64,000 nt of DNA from Streptomyces sp. NBC_01571. Its GTDB lineage: Bacteria; Actinomycetota; Actinomycetes; Streptomycetales; Streptomycetaceae. The notes beneath the pieces were generated by a model. The model ran no database searches and had not been told where the DNA came from. It was given only the letters and a program-made list of their open reading frames with translations. The translations under genes were made by a program, and so were the position numbers. The first letter of the stretch is position 1; each line of letters opens with the position of its first letter. Positions 26,744-34,799 of this stretch are shown here, piece after piece. Location: NCBI RefSeq assembly GCF_026339875.1, contig NZ_JAPEPZ010000001.1:1922001-1986000 (forward strand), read 5' to 3'.

Positions 26744-27942
26744 CGGTCCTCCCCCGCGGTGTCGCCGGTAGTGCGCGACGGCGCATCGGCGTGCGCCACG
26801 GGGGAGACGTCCGGGTACGCCGCCTCCGTCTCGGTGACGTCGGTCCAGCCGTCGTGCTTCCAGTTCTCGGGGCTCATTCCGTGCACGGTCGCGGTTCCGT
26901 CTTGGCGGGCGAGGTAGCCGACCGCGTGGACCTGGCCGTTGTGGGGCGCGGGGGCTACGGCGAGGCACTGGAACATCCAGCGTCCGCGCTGATAGGTGCG
27001 CTCCGGCTGGAAGAAGTCGGGAGCGGCCGGGGCCTCCGGCGCGTCCTGGCTGTTCGGGCCCGGCACATACGGGATCTCTCCGCCGAGCCGAGTGGCGACT
27101 TCATCGACCGAAGCCAGTTCACTGATCTGCTCTACCAGCGTTCCAATCTCATCCGGCTCACCCGTCAACGCGAGTTCTCCGAGGTCCTCCAGCTTGGTCA
27201 CCAGGTCATACGACGGCTCCTGGCGCAGCGCCAGGGCGAGAGCAACGAACGTTGCCGCCCGGCACTGGGCGTTGGCCGTCTTCAGCGCGGCGATTCGCTG
27301 GGTGAGGTCCTGACTCTGTGCCGGGCCTCGACTGAATCGAGCCCGCAGCCGCTCCAGCTCGGCGATCTCGCCCGGTGCGAGCCAGGCCGCGACCTTCCGG
27401 CGCGTCTCTGGGTCGAAGCACAGCGCCACGGGCCGCCCGTCGACCGCGCCGACCGTGAAGACCGGCTCTTCCTCCGAGGCGGGCTCCATGGCGACGTCGT
27501 ACCGCGACACGACCAGCGGTTCGTGCTCTGGGCGGCTTCCCTTCTCCTTGGCCATGGCCTGGACGATCACCCGGCAACGGCGCCACGCGTCGGCATAGGA
27601 ACCGGCGTTGAACGTGCCCTTCAACTCGTCGGGCAGCTTCATCGCGGCGAACTGCTCGTCGACCTCGCGCAGGACCGAGACGCGATCGAGGCGGCGCAGC
27701 GCGGCAACGATAATCTCGGTCGACGGCATGCCGGTGTCGACGAACTCAACATCGGGGTCCATGTAGGCGGCAGCCCACACCGACCAACCCCTCGCGGTGC
27801 CGACCTCGCGGATCTTCACGGACCACTCGCGCAGCAACTCTGCGTCGGAAGCCGCCACCAGCGCTTCGGACGTCTGGGGGGCGGCGTCGTGCCGCTCGGC
27901 CCACTGTCGGAGGATCCCGATGAGTGTGTCGCGGGCGCTCAC
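26740..27942 (-). CDS. Hypothetical protein, 400 aa
   Basis: GTG 27942 overlaps the upstream stop (GTGA), marking translational coupling. The N-terminal half is helical (TLIGILRQWAERHDAAPQTS). The centre contains a beta-rich strip (EPVFTVGAVDGRPVALCFDP) and a charged helical part. The C-terminus has a small beta domain (GRWMFQCLAVAPAPHNGQVH). Cys are few. No catalytic motif is seen. It is one of the few intact long genes in this block. Confidence 0.7.
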   Translation of the reverse strand: MSARDTLIGILRQWAERHDAAPQTSEALVAASDAELLREWSVKIREVGTARGWSVWAAAYMDPDVEFVDTGMPSTEIIVAALRRLDRVSVLREVDEQFAAMKLPDELKGTFNAGSYADAWRRCRVIVQAMAKEKGSRPEHEPLVVSRYDVAMEPASEEEPVFTVGAVDGRPVALCFDPETRRKVAAWLAPGEIAELERLRARFSRGPAQSQDLTQRIAALKTANAQCRAATFVALALALRQEPSYDLVTKLEDLGELALTGEPDEIGTLVEQISELASVDEVATRLGGEIPYVPGPNSQDAPEAPAAPDFFQPERTYQRGRWMFQCLAVAPAPHNGQVHAVGYLARQDGTATVHGMSPENWKHDGWTDVTETEAAYPDVSPVAHADAPSRTTGDTAGEDR

Positions 27943-28325
27943 TGGGTCTTACCTCCCTCGGCTTCGTCGAGGATGAGCGCGGCGGCCTGTTTGGCGGACA
28001 GCAGTCCGTTCCGCTCGGACACGGCGCGGCGGATCCGCTCGGCCTCGGCCGTGTGGCCATGGGCGTCGAGCAGCTCGGCGGCGTGCGTGCCGTGCATGCC
28101 CCGCCGGGTCTTGGTGGCGTCGAGGATGAGGCGGACGGCTGGGTTGCCGTCGATCCGGGCCTGGTTCCATGCGGCGGAACGTCCTTGGTGCACCTGGGAG
28201 TTGCGGGCGCGGGTGCCGCCGTGGCTCCTGCACAGTTCGCCGGCCGCCGAGCCGCAGTCCGGGCAGGCGACGGCGAGCGGCGGCAGGTTCTCACGCTGCC
28301 AGTCGTTCGGGGTCAGGTCGGTCAT
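27939..28325 (-). CDS. Zinc-finger protein of the small phage type, 128 aa
   Basis: ATG 28325 (AAGGA upstream, overlapping the previous stop) opens MTDLTPNDWQREN. Residues 18-50 form a zinc-binding pattern seen in actinophage and plasmid proteins: CPDCGSAAGELC, then HGGTRARNSQVHQGRSAAW. The rest is helical. Nucleic-acid binding is likely. It is between the HNH endonuclease gene and the 400-aa gene in one coupled transcript. Confidence 0.7.
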   Translation of the reverse strand: MTDLTPNDWQRENLPPLAVACPDCGSAAGELCRSHGGTRARNSQVHQGRSAAWNQARIDGNPAVRLILDATKTRRGMHGTHAAELLDAHGHTAEAERIRRAVSERNGLLSAKQAAALILDEAEGGKTQ

Positions 28326-28882
28326 CAGGAATCCTTCGGAGTGCAGTAGGGGGCGCCGGGGCAGGGGCCGAAGCCGTTGTGCTGCGAGCACTGGAGCTGT
28401 GACGGATTCGGGCCGCCGTCCTCGGCGGGGTCGATCAGTTCCGAGGCCCTGCGCATTCCGACCTCGTACTCCTCGCGCTCGTAACGGCCGAACGAGTCGC
28501 GACGGCTCCAGGAGTCGTCCGCGTATCTCTTGCGCCGGCGCGCGAGACGCCAGCGGTAGAGGGGGCTCGGCACACGGTTGGACTTCCGCCGGTTGTGCCG
28601 GCGGCAGAGCATCTGGCCGTTCCACAGTTCAGTCGCCCCGCCGCGGCTCCAGGGGTGTATGTGATCGGCCTCAGTTCCCGGTGCCGGGCACCGGAACCAG
28701 AGGGGCGGCTTGTGCTCGCACCGGCCGTTGGCCTGGCGGATGAGCTGCTGCTTCTGGGGCCAGCTGAAGAGCCGGGTGGGATCACGCCAACGCCGCTTAC
28801 GGCCAACGCCGATGGCGAGACACAGGACACCGAGCGCAGCGACGGCCAGGCAGGCGAGCAGCACAGTCGGATCTGGCTGCAT
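28325..28882 (-). CDS. Membrane-anchored HNH endonuclease-like protein, 185 aa
   Basis: An N-terminal hydrophobic segment (VLLACLAVAALGVLCLAIGV) precedes a cytosolic HNH domain: CEHKPPLWFRCPAPG, ADHIHPWSRGGATELWNGQM, LCRRHNRRKSNR, giving the His-Asn-His and supporting Cys. HNH proteins of this size nick or cut DNA; the membrane anchor is unusual. A C-terminal region adds more Cys (CSQHNGFGPCPGAPYC). ATG 28882 is 5 bp after the stop of the 56-aa gene. Confidence 0.75.
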   Translation of the reverse strand: MQPDPTVLLACLAVAALGVLCLAIGVGRKRRWRDPTRLFSWPQKQQLIRQANGRCEHKPPLWFRCPAPGTEADHIHPWSRGGATELWNGQMLCRRHNRRKSNRVPSPLYRWRLARRRKRYADDSWSRRDSFGRYEREEYEVGMRRASELIDPAEDGGPNPSQLQCSQHNGFGPCPGAPYCTPKDS

Positions 28883-28887
28883 AGCGC

Positions 28888-29058
28888 TCAGTGCAGGTCG
28901 TTGCCGAAGGAGATCAGCTCACGCCTGGTCACCCGGAACAGATCCTCGGAGTCGATGGCCGTGACGAGACTGACCTTGCCGAGGCAAAGGTTGGCCCTTC
29001 GGGGCTCACGATGCTCTGCGCCGGGGCGGGGCTCGGAGACGATGCGGTACTCGGGCAT
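28888..29058 (-). CDS. Hypothetical small protein, 56 aa
   Basis: ATG 29058 reads MPEYRIVSEPRPGAEHREPR and ends in DLFRVTRRELISFGND. Coding character and tight linkage to the HNH gene support it, although the ribosome-binding site is weak. Function unknown. Confidence 0.55.
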   Translation of the reverse strand: MPEYRIVSEPRPGAEHREPRRANLCLGKVSLVTAIDSEDLFRVTRRELISFGNDLH

Positions 29059-29102
29059 GGTCGAAGGCTGCTTTCTGTACAGGAACGCGTGAGCCGGACA
29101 GC

Positions 29103-29140
29103 GAACCGCCGAGGAGACTGGAGTGGCGCCTCGGCGGTTC
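29103..29140 (-). terminator. Perfect hairpin after the AAA+ gene
   Basis: GAACCGCCGAGG (29103-29114) pairs exactly with CCTCGGCGGTTC (29129-29140), 15 bp beyond the stop of the AAA+ gene at 29155. Likely intrinsic terminator without a T-run, common in streptomycetes. Confidence 0.75.
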
Positions 29141-29154
29141 AGATGGGGGCGTCC

Positions 29155-30237
29155 TCAGAAGTCGATGGAGTACTTCGGGGGACGGCGCAGGATCACCGCG
29201 GCGGCACGCAGGTCCTTCTCGTCGTCGGGCGACCTGTCGTCCTCGTCACGGAGGTCGGTGAGCGTGAAGGCACCATCCGGGAGCTGGTAGCCGTCCTCGG
29301 ACGGGACGGCGTCGCGCATGCGGAACTGCAGCCCGATGCCGGTGTCCCAGTCGTTGATGGTCTGCAGGCTGTCGCTGTTGAACAGATCGACACGACCGTC
29401 GAAGACGTCGGTGTCGCCGTTCTTCCAGGTGATGTGGGCCTCGATCCGCGAGCCGGCGTGCTCGCTGCGCTTGATATTCAGGTCACCGATCACCTCGGCG
29501 AACGACTCTCCCAGACGCAGCTCGAAGGCGATCGCCCGCAGGTGGTCGAAGTTGATGTCGTACTTCCGGGAGAAGTCGACGATCTCGGCCACTTGCTTCT
29601 CGGCTACTCCGGGCACCTGGTCGCGCAGGTAGGTGGCCACCGTCTCGGGCTCGGGGTAGGCGAAGCGCATGTGGTAGTGGAAGCGGCCGGGGCGGTTGAG
29701 CATGTAGTCGTTGACGCGGTGCAGCTCGTTGACCGACAGGACGTAGAGGCGCTTCGTCGTGCTCAGCCCGTCGAACAGACTCAGGAACTGGTTCTGCGAC
29801 TCGTCGTCCTCGTTGGAGAAGATCTTCTCGAACTCGTCGAAGACGACGACGACTTCGCCCAGCTCGTCGAGGAAGGCTGCCAGCCCCGGTGTGTCGTGGT
29901 GTACGAGCACGGTGGGCAGGTGGTGCTCCTCGCGCATCCGCTCGGCGAGCAGGCGGAGCATGAGGCTCTTACCCATGCCCTTGTCGCCGGAGAGGATGAC
30001 GCCGAGCGAGCGGTCCATGGCGGAGTAGCCGGTGACGATCCTCCGTACACGGGAGGCGTGGCTGCCATAGACGGTCTCTCCGGCGCATGCCAGCGGCTCC
30101 GTCTGGCGCAGGCTGTAGCCGGTCGTCTGAGAGAAGGCGATCGTGTAGGTGGCCACGGGCAGGTCAGCGAAGGTCTGCACGGAGTCCCCGTAGAGGCGGA
30201 ACTCCCCGCCGGAGGCGACGATCGTGGATGCGGGCAT
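29155..30237 (-). CDS. AAA+ ATPase, 360 aa
   Basis: A single-module AAA+ protein. Walker A is GDKGMGKS (84-91), Walker B VVVFDEFE (130-137), sensor-1 Asn in VLSVNEL (about 170), and an Arg-finger-like NRPGRFHYHMRF (181-192), the order seen in FtsH/CDC48-type or phage AAA proteins. After residue 260 a beta-rich C-terminal part follows. It is expected to form a hexamer that remodels proteins or DNA complexes. ATG 30237 has GAGAAG upstream. A perfect hairpin ends the gene. It is one of four AAA+ proteins within 14 kb. Confidence 0.85.
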   Translation of the reverse strand: MPASTIVASGGEFRLYGDSVQTFADLPVATYTIAFSQTTGYSLRQTEPLACAGETVYGSHASRVRRIVTGYSAMDRSLGVILSGDKGMGKSLMLRLLAERMREEHHLPTVLVHHDTPGLAAFLDELGEVVVVFDEFEKIFSNEDDESQNQFLSLFDGLSTTKRLYVLSVNELHRVNDYMLNRPGRFHYHMRFAYPEPETVATYLRDQVPGVAEKQVAEIVDFSRKYDINFDHLRAIAFELRLGESFAEVIGDLNIKRSEHAGSRIEAHITWKNGDTDVFDGRVDLFNSDSLQTINDWDTGIGLQFRMRDAVPSEDGYQLPDGAFTLTDLRDEDDRSPDDEKDLRAAAVILRRPPKYSIDF

Positions 30238-30249
30238 GAAGACTTCTCG

Positions 30250-30651
30250 CTTTCGCGGGAGTTGAGTGGATGGAGATGGCGGCGGACCAGCGGATCGGAA
30301 GCCCCCTGTTGTCCGAGGGCAATAGGGAGGTGCCCCAGGGAGTTGTGCAGCTCCGCGATGCGACCCTGGTGAGCGCCGAGTGCGACGACGACGAAACTCT
30401 GGGAGCGGCGGAACAAGCCGCCTCGCGTGAGGGTGTGTATTCCGCCGGAGAAGAAGCCGCGCCGACCGGGACCTTGCCGTCGTCGTCGAGGTGTGCCGAC
30501 AGGCTGAGGATCTGGTCGCTCAGCCGCTGGACGGTGCCGTCGGTGAAGTAGTTCTTCATGAAGTAGGAGCGGTCGATCACGAGGTAGACGGCGGCGCGGT
30601 CGCCGAGGCCGCCGCTTTTGCGGAGGCTGCTGCGCGCCGCTCGTGGGACAT
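30250..30651 (-). pseudogene. Remnant of a TerF-like vWA protein
   Basis: From ATG 30651, after a shift near an AAAA run, the text is GDRAAVYLVIDRSYFMKNYF, then DGTVQRLSDQILSLSAHLDD, which fits the metal-binding vWA domain of tellurium-resistance-type proteins. A second shift leads to QSFVVVALGAHQGRIAELHN, after which the family sequence stops. Both frames are needed and the 3' half is missing. The usual DxSGS appears as DRSYF, so the MIDAS is degraded. Confidence 0.5.
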
Positions 30652-30708
30652 GGCGGCGCGGGTCTTCTTGCGCTGGGCCCGTTGCGGGCGTGCGGGGCGG
30701 TGCTTGGC

Positions 30709-31122
30709 TCAGTGGGTCAAAAGCTCGTCGAGGAAGCTGTCGATATCGACGGTTTCAGACTCCCGGCCTGCGGGGACGACCTCGAAGGTCTTGGCGAGCC
30801 ATGCCTTCACGGAAGCTGCCGGCCCTTCAAGGCAGGCGTATCCGCCGGGGGATTCCAGTTCGATGCTGAAGCAGCGGTTTCGGTGAGGACCGATCGGAGT
30901 GATCTTCACGTCCCCGATGCCAGCGGGTGTGATGAGGCCCTGGTCGAGCAGTTCCCGGGCGAACGTCCACCGGACCACCTCGTCGGGCGTGACGTCAAAG
31001 GAGAACTGCACCGCGTACGGGTCGGAGTCCGTGTAGTACAGCCGCACGGGGACGAAGACACGCGCGTCCGGGTCGGCCACGAGCGTCATGCGGATCTTCA
31101 GTTCCAGGCCGGGAAAGTCCAT
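30709..31122 (-). CDS. SsgA-like (SALP) sporulation/cell-division regulator
   Basis: A 137-aa protein matching the SsgA family, which in streptomycetes guides septum placement and sporulation. Family blocks are visible: RVFVPVRLYYTDSDPYAVQF, TPDEVVRWTFARELLDQGL, GDVKITPI, and SPGGYACLEGPAASVKAWLA, ending in SFLDELL. ATG 31122 has AGGA upstream. The length is normal for the family. A copy on an accessory element could let the element influence the host's sporulation or division. Confidence 0.9.
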   Translation of the reverse strand: MDFPGLELKIRMTLVADPDARVFVPVRLYYTDSDPYAVQFSFDVTPDEVVRWTFARELLDQGLITPAGIGDVKITPIGPHRNRCFSIELESPGGYACLEGPAASVKAWLAKTFEVVPAGRESETVDIDSFLDELLTH

Positions 31123-31208
31123 GGGTGGATTCCTGTTCTTCGGCGGGAAAGCGTGGTGGAGGCGGGAGGCAAGGCCCGGCGCTGCTCAAACACCGCCGTT
31201 CCGCCTAG

Positions 31209-31391
31209 CTAGGTCGCTGTGCGGGAGGGGGACATGGCGGGTGCGGCTTGCTGCGCCTGGCGTTCTGCCAGGGCGTTGATGGCGAAGAGGACCTCGCCCT
31301 GGATGGCCCATTGGACGAGGTAGGTTTGTGCAATGCGGAAGACCGCAGGGGCGGGTGTCTCGCTCGTCGAGAACACCCGCCCCTGCGGCAT
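31209..31391 (-). CDS. Possible small protein
   Basis: A frame of up to 60 codons contains a plausible helical stretch (AQTYLVQWAIQGEVLFAINA). The only ATG lies in the helicase terminator hairpin, so if real the gene starts further in at a non-ATG codon. Low confidence. Confidence 0.3.
   Translation of the reverse strand: MPQGRVFSTSETPAPAVFRIAQTYLVQWAIQGEVLFAINALAERQAQQAAPAMSPSRTAT
31343..31388 (-). terminator. Perfect 16-bp hairpin after the helicase gene
   Basis: CCGCAGGGGCGGGTGT (31343-31358) pairs exactly with ACACCCGCCCCTGCGG (31373-31388), 21 bp beyond the helicase stop. Confidence 0.8.
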
Positions 31392-31408
31392 GGGGTGGCG
31401 GCGGTTGG

Positions 31409-34207
31409 TCAGACGGCCGCAGTGACCGCAGAGCGATCTTCGGTGTTGCCGGGAGCAGCGCTGTCGTTGTCGTCCAAGAGGTCCGGATCGATGCCGAGGG
31501 CGCGAGCGGCGTTCCTCTTGTCGCGCTCGGTCAGAGCCGTCACGATCTGCTCGTAACTGCTCTGGATCGGCGGGTTCTTCACGGTGCCGTAGCCGAGTAC
31601 GTACTGGCTCTTCATGGCACGGGTAAAGGCGACGTAGAACATCCGCTTGACGTCCTGGGTCATCTTCGTGTCCTCCCTGTAGAGGACGACAACGTTGTCG
31701 AATTCGAGACCCTTGGCACCGTGGATCGTCGAAACAACCAGGTCGGCCTTGGACTCGAGGTTCTTCCGCTTGCGCTCCTGGTTCTTCTGCTTGTTGATGT
31801 TCAGCTTCTGCTGGTTCCGCCGAATCTCAAAGGAGAGCAGGTTGTCGCGCAGCCGATCGAAGAACGCCACGTGCGTGAGCGTGCCCTGGTGGCAGAGCGT
31901 GACCCAGCCGTTGATGGTCGCGCTGTTCTCGATCCACCACTCGGAGATCGTGCGCAGGATCGCCTTCTCAACGTTGGCGTTGGCAGCGTTCTTTGTCAGC
32001 TTGCCCATGTTGTCCTTGATCCCCTGGGAGACCACGAACGCGGCGTTGGCCGGCGGTGCCTGCAGGACGTCGTTCCAGAAGAACTTGATGTACTTCGAGA
32101 AGATGTCCGTGGCGTAGACCCGATCGCTGACCAGAGAGGCGACGTGGCGGTCCGGGTAGCGCTTTTCGAGCACATCCTGGATCAAGGACACCTCGCGGCG
32201 CGAGTAGGCCAGGAAAGCCACCTGCTCGCCCCGGTCCAGGCACTTGTCCACGTAGTCGGGGATGACCGTGTTACGCACGATCGCCTGCAGGTCCTGGGTG
32301 ACGAACCCGGTGAGTCTGGCCACCTCGCGGTACTCCAGGGTGACCTTCTCCTGGAACGAGTCGGCCGTAGGCATGGCGAGCGAGTTCGCCTGCAGCTGGA
32401 TGTTGGCGAACTGGTTGGTCTCCAGGCCGCCGAGCACGACGTTCGCGAAGTCCAGGATCTCCTGGTTGCTCCGGTAGTTCGTCGTGAGCTTGAAAGTCGC
32501 GAAGACCCCCGAGCCCTCCAGCGTGTTGAGCGCGCGCGGGTTCGCTGAGCGGAACTCGTACAGCGTCTGCGAGGCATCGCCGACGATGAACAGGGACTGA
32601 GCGTGCTTGGTGATGTACTTCAGCACGTAGATGAACTCAAACACGCTGTTGTCCTGCACCTCGTCGATGATGAGGTACTTCGACTGCACGTGGGCCGGCT
32701 CGGCCATGTCGTCGATCTTCTGGTAGCAGATGATGATCTGCAGCTCCAGCGACGTCTGCTCGATGCGGTCGAGCAGGGCGATCACCTCGTCGAAGTGGCT
32801 CTCGACGAAGGTGTTCAGGGCCGTGAAGGCACCGGTCCTGTTCTGGTCGACCTCCAGCAGGCGGTGGCGGAACGTCGCCGCGAACTGGCTGTTCGGGTAG
32901 AAGATGTCGATCGAGTTGATGATGGTGTCGATGGCCGAGACCTTGTGCCTCGGGTGGTTCATCGAGTAGATATCGATGATCATCTTGGCGATCGTCATCG
33001 AGCCGACGTCCGGGTTCTTCTCCGTGATGTTGTCGGCTGCGGCGTTGGTGAACGAGAGCACCGTGATGTCCGAGGCGGGGACGCCGCAGGCTTCGAGGTA
33101 CTTAATCCGTTCGAGGATCACGGTCGACTTGCCGGTGCCGGCTCCCGCCTGCGTCATCACCAGCGGCTCGTGCGTGGTGAGCGCGTCGAGCTGCTGCTTG
33201 GACAGGTGGGGCGGCAGATTCGGAGGCGTGGCCGGCTGCGCAGGCACGATCAGCTGAGGCTTCATCTGCTCCAGGTGGTCGAGCGTGCGGTTCATCAGCA
33301 GGCTGAGGTTCTGCTTCGACAGCTTCGTGGCGATCCGGTCGGAGAAGGTCGCATCCAGCTGCTTGTGGATCTGGCGGTAGGCCTCCAGCGGGACGTTGTA
33401 GTTCTCCAGGTAGCGCAGCTGGACGGCGAGCATATTCAGCTGCTGCTCCGTCGGGCCCGCGGGCATGTCCTGGATGTAGCGGCAGACCTCGTCGGCAATC
33501 ACCTCGGAGTCCCAGATCTGGGCCAGGCGCGTGATGCGCTCGTAGATCGAGTACTGGCGCATCCACTCGTCAAACTCATCGCCGAGGTTGGAGGCCGTCA
33601 GGCCGGCGGATGTGAGCACGTCCTGGACGTAGTCACGGGCGTTCTCCAGCGGGCTGGTGTCCCACTGCAGGAAGACGGCGGCGTCGTGGTTGCCGTAGCC
33701 GGCCGAGCGCGAGACAGCGGTCGCGTACTCCGGGTCGGGCAGCCCATTCTTGAAGAAGTACAGCTCCATCCGGTACTGGATGACGAGGTCGCGCGTGGAC
33801 TTGCCGCCGGACTTGTCCTCGTAGAACACGAGCGCCTGCGGGGTCATGTCGAAGGCGACGTCCCAGTCGTCGAATCGGCTGGACGCGGTGTCGACAGCGA
33901 AGCGGTCGTCGGCGTGCGGGCTCGGCAAGGTGAAGGACCCGCCGGCGTTCAGAGCGCGGCGCGTGATCGGCGCGAGCGGGATCGACGTCGTGGTGATGTC
34001 ATGCTGCGTCGAGCTCTGCTTGACCTCGATATCGGTGGCCATGGCGTAGGCGGTGTTGGTGGCAGTGTTGATCGGCAGCAAGGACTCGTTGAGCAGGCCG
34101 ATCTTCTTGCCGTTGCCGGTGAGCTTCGAGGAGAAGAACTTCGGGTCGACGGCCTTCTGAGCAACGGCATTGGCCGAGAGGTCGAGGTCATCAAGCAGGA
34201 CAGGCAT
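31409..34207 (-). CDS. UvrD/Rep-type SF1 helicase with long N-terminal extension, 932 aa
   Basis: A DNA helicase with all SF1A motifs: Walker A QAGAGTGKST (about 353), motif II YLIIDEVQD (about 512), motif III FIVGDASQTLYEF, motif IV NYRSNQEIL, motif V VSTIHGAKGLEFDNVVV and motif VI FYVAFTRA. About 340 residues precede the helicase core with no match I know. That part is beta-rich early (DDWDVAFDMTPQALVFYEDK) and helical later, and may direct it to an element-specific partner. ATG 34207 is preceded by AAGAAAGG. It has its own leader and terminator. It probably serves replication or repair of the element. Confidence 0.9.
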   Translation of the reverse strand: MPVLLDDLDLSANAVAQKAVDPKFFSSKLTGNGKKIGLLNESLLPINTATNTAYAMATDIEVKQSSTQHDITTTSIPLAPITRRALNAGGSFTLPSPHADDRFAVDTASSRFDDWDVAFDMTPQALVFYEDKSGGKSTRDLVIQYRMELYFFKNGLPDPEYATAVSRSAGYGNHDAAVFLQWDTSPLENARDYVQDVLTSAGLTASNLGDEFDEWMRQYSIYERITRLAQIWDSEVIADEVCRYIQDMPAGPTEQQLNMLAVQLRYLENYNVPLEAYRQIHKQLDATFSDRIATKLSKQNLSLLMNRTLDHLEQMKPQLIVPAQPATPPNLPPHLSKQQLDALTTHEPLVMTQAGAGTGKSTVILERIKYLEACGVPASDITVLSFTNAAADNITEKNPDVGSMTIAKMIIDIYSMNHPRHKVSAIDTIINSIDIFYPNSQFAATFRHRLLEVDQNRTGAFTALNTFVESHFDEVIALLDRIEQTSLELQIIICYQKIDDMAEPAHVQSKYLIIDEVQDNSVFEFIYVLKYITKHAQSLFIVGDASQTLYEFRSANPRALNTLEGSGVFATFKLTTNYRSNQEILDFANVVLGGLETNQFANIQLQANSLAMPTADSFQEKVTLEYREVARLTGFVTQDLQAIVRNTVIPDYVDKCLDRGEQVAFLAYSRREVSLIQDVLEKRYPDRHVASLVSDRVYATDIFSKYIKFFWNDVLQAPPANAAFVVSQGIKDNMGKLTKNAANANVEKAILRTISEWWIENSATINGWVTLCHQGTLTHVAFFDRLRDNLLSFEIRRNQQKLNINKQKNQERKRKNLESKADLVVSTIHGAKGLEFDNVVVLYREDTKMTQDVKRMFYVAFTRAMKSQYVLGYGTVKNPPIQSSYEQIVTALTERDKRNAARALGIDPDLLDDNDSAAPGNTEDRSAVTAAV

Positions 34208-34264
34208 GTCGCTGCCTTTCTTGAGTGGATTGAGGGGCGGATTGATAGAAGGCATGAATCACGC

Positions 34265-34310
34265 CGCATAGCAATTCCGACAAGAGATTAACAGCAAGTC
34301 GAATGCTCGA
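34265..34310 (-). promoter_or_regulatory. A/T-rich leader with candidate helicase promoter
   Basis: On the minus strand TTCGACT (34303-34297) is followed five bases later by TTAATCT. The same TTCGACT-N5 arrangement occurs upstream of the LysM gene. Candidate promoter/operator only. Confidence 0.3.
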
Positions 34311-34360
34311 AGGTGAGCGAAGAGCACAGCGACAGGGCTGGACCATGGGGGCGCAGGTAC

Positions 34361-34406
34361 GAACACGGGCGGGGCTCTCGTCAGCCGACGAGCCCCGCCC
34401 GTGTTC
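34361..34406. terminator. Perfect 17-bp hairpin
   Basis: GAACACGGGCGGGGCTC (34361-34377) pairs exactly with GAGCCCCGCCCGTGTTC (34390-34406). It lies downstream of the minus-strand gene at 34524 and upstream of the helicase leader, and may isolate the two. Confidence 0.75.
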
Positions 34407-34421
34407 CTCTCAACCCACCCG

Positions 34422-34501
34422 TCAGGGGCCGTTAGGCCCCTGAGTCCGGGGTATGTGGCGAAGCCACGCCCCGGACACCGCGCGCTACCCAGGCGCGCGG
34501 T
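34422..34501. other. Three directly abutting perfect hairpins
   Basis: Hairpin I (34422-34443): TCAGGGGCC, loop GTTA, GGCCCCTGA. Hairpin II (34444-34476): GTCCGGGG ... CCCCGGAC, enclosing GTGGC-GAA-GCCAC. Hairpin III (34477-34501): ACCGCGCGC, loop TACCCAG, GCGCGCGGT. There is no spacer between them. This exceeds what a terminator needs and resembles a structured RNA, an origin or telomere-type palindromes. Function unknown. Confidence 0.8.
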
Positions 34502-34523
34502 CGTTCATCAGCGGCAACTCACC

Positions 34524-34778
34524 TCACGTCGAGGTCGACTCCGAGCGGCGCCGGTCGGTTCCATCGACGGCAGCATCGTCGGCATCGAGATCCCAGGGAC
34601 AGGCCGTGACGAGGGATCCTGCGGGATCGACCTCGATCAGGCCAAGCATGAGGCCCAGTTCGCGGAGTTCATCGGTGCTCCGGACATGGGCGGTGAGGTT
34701 CGTTCGGGCCGCGGCGGAGAGCTCCATGGCTCGCTTTCGGTGCTCTTGGAGCAGAGGTTTGGGGAGCATGGTGGACAT
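34524..34778 (-). CDS. Hypothetical protein, 84 aa
   Basis: ATG 34778 has AAAGGGGGA upstream. Residues 1-45 form amphipathic helices (LLQEHRKRAMELSAAARTNL), then RELGLMLGLIEVD and LVTACPWDLDADD. Short actinobacterial proteins with this look exist, but I cannot name the family. It follows the HsdM fragment and precedes the hairpin cluster. Confidence 0.65.
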   Translation of the reverse strand: MSTMLPKPLLQEHRKRAMELSAAARTNLTAHVRSTDELRELGLMLGLIEVDPAGSLVTACPWDLDADDAAVDGTDRRRSESTST

Positions 34779-34799
34779 GGCTGTCCCCCTTTCTGAGCA

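Noticed and set aside
26572..28743. A 723-codon open frame on the plus strand
   Set aside because: It is antisense to several genes with overlapping starts and stops and recognised motifs (zinc finger, HNH). Long antisense frames are normal at this GC content.
34361..34501. A true linear-replicon telomere
   Set aside because: The hairpins resemble telomeric palindromes, but genes continue on both sides, so a chromosome end here is excluded. A captured or internal copy remains possible.
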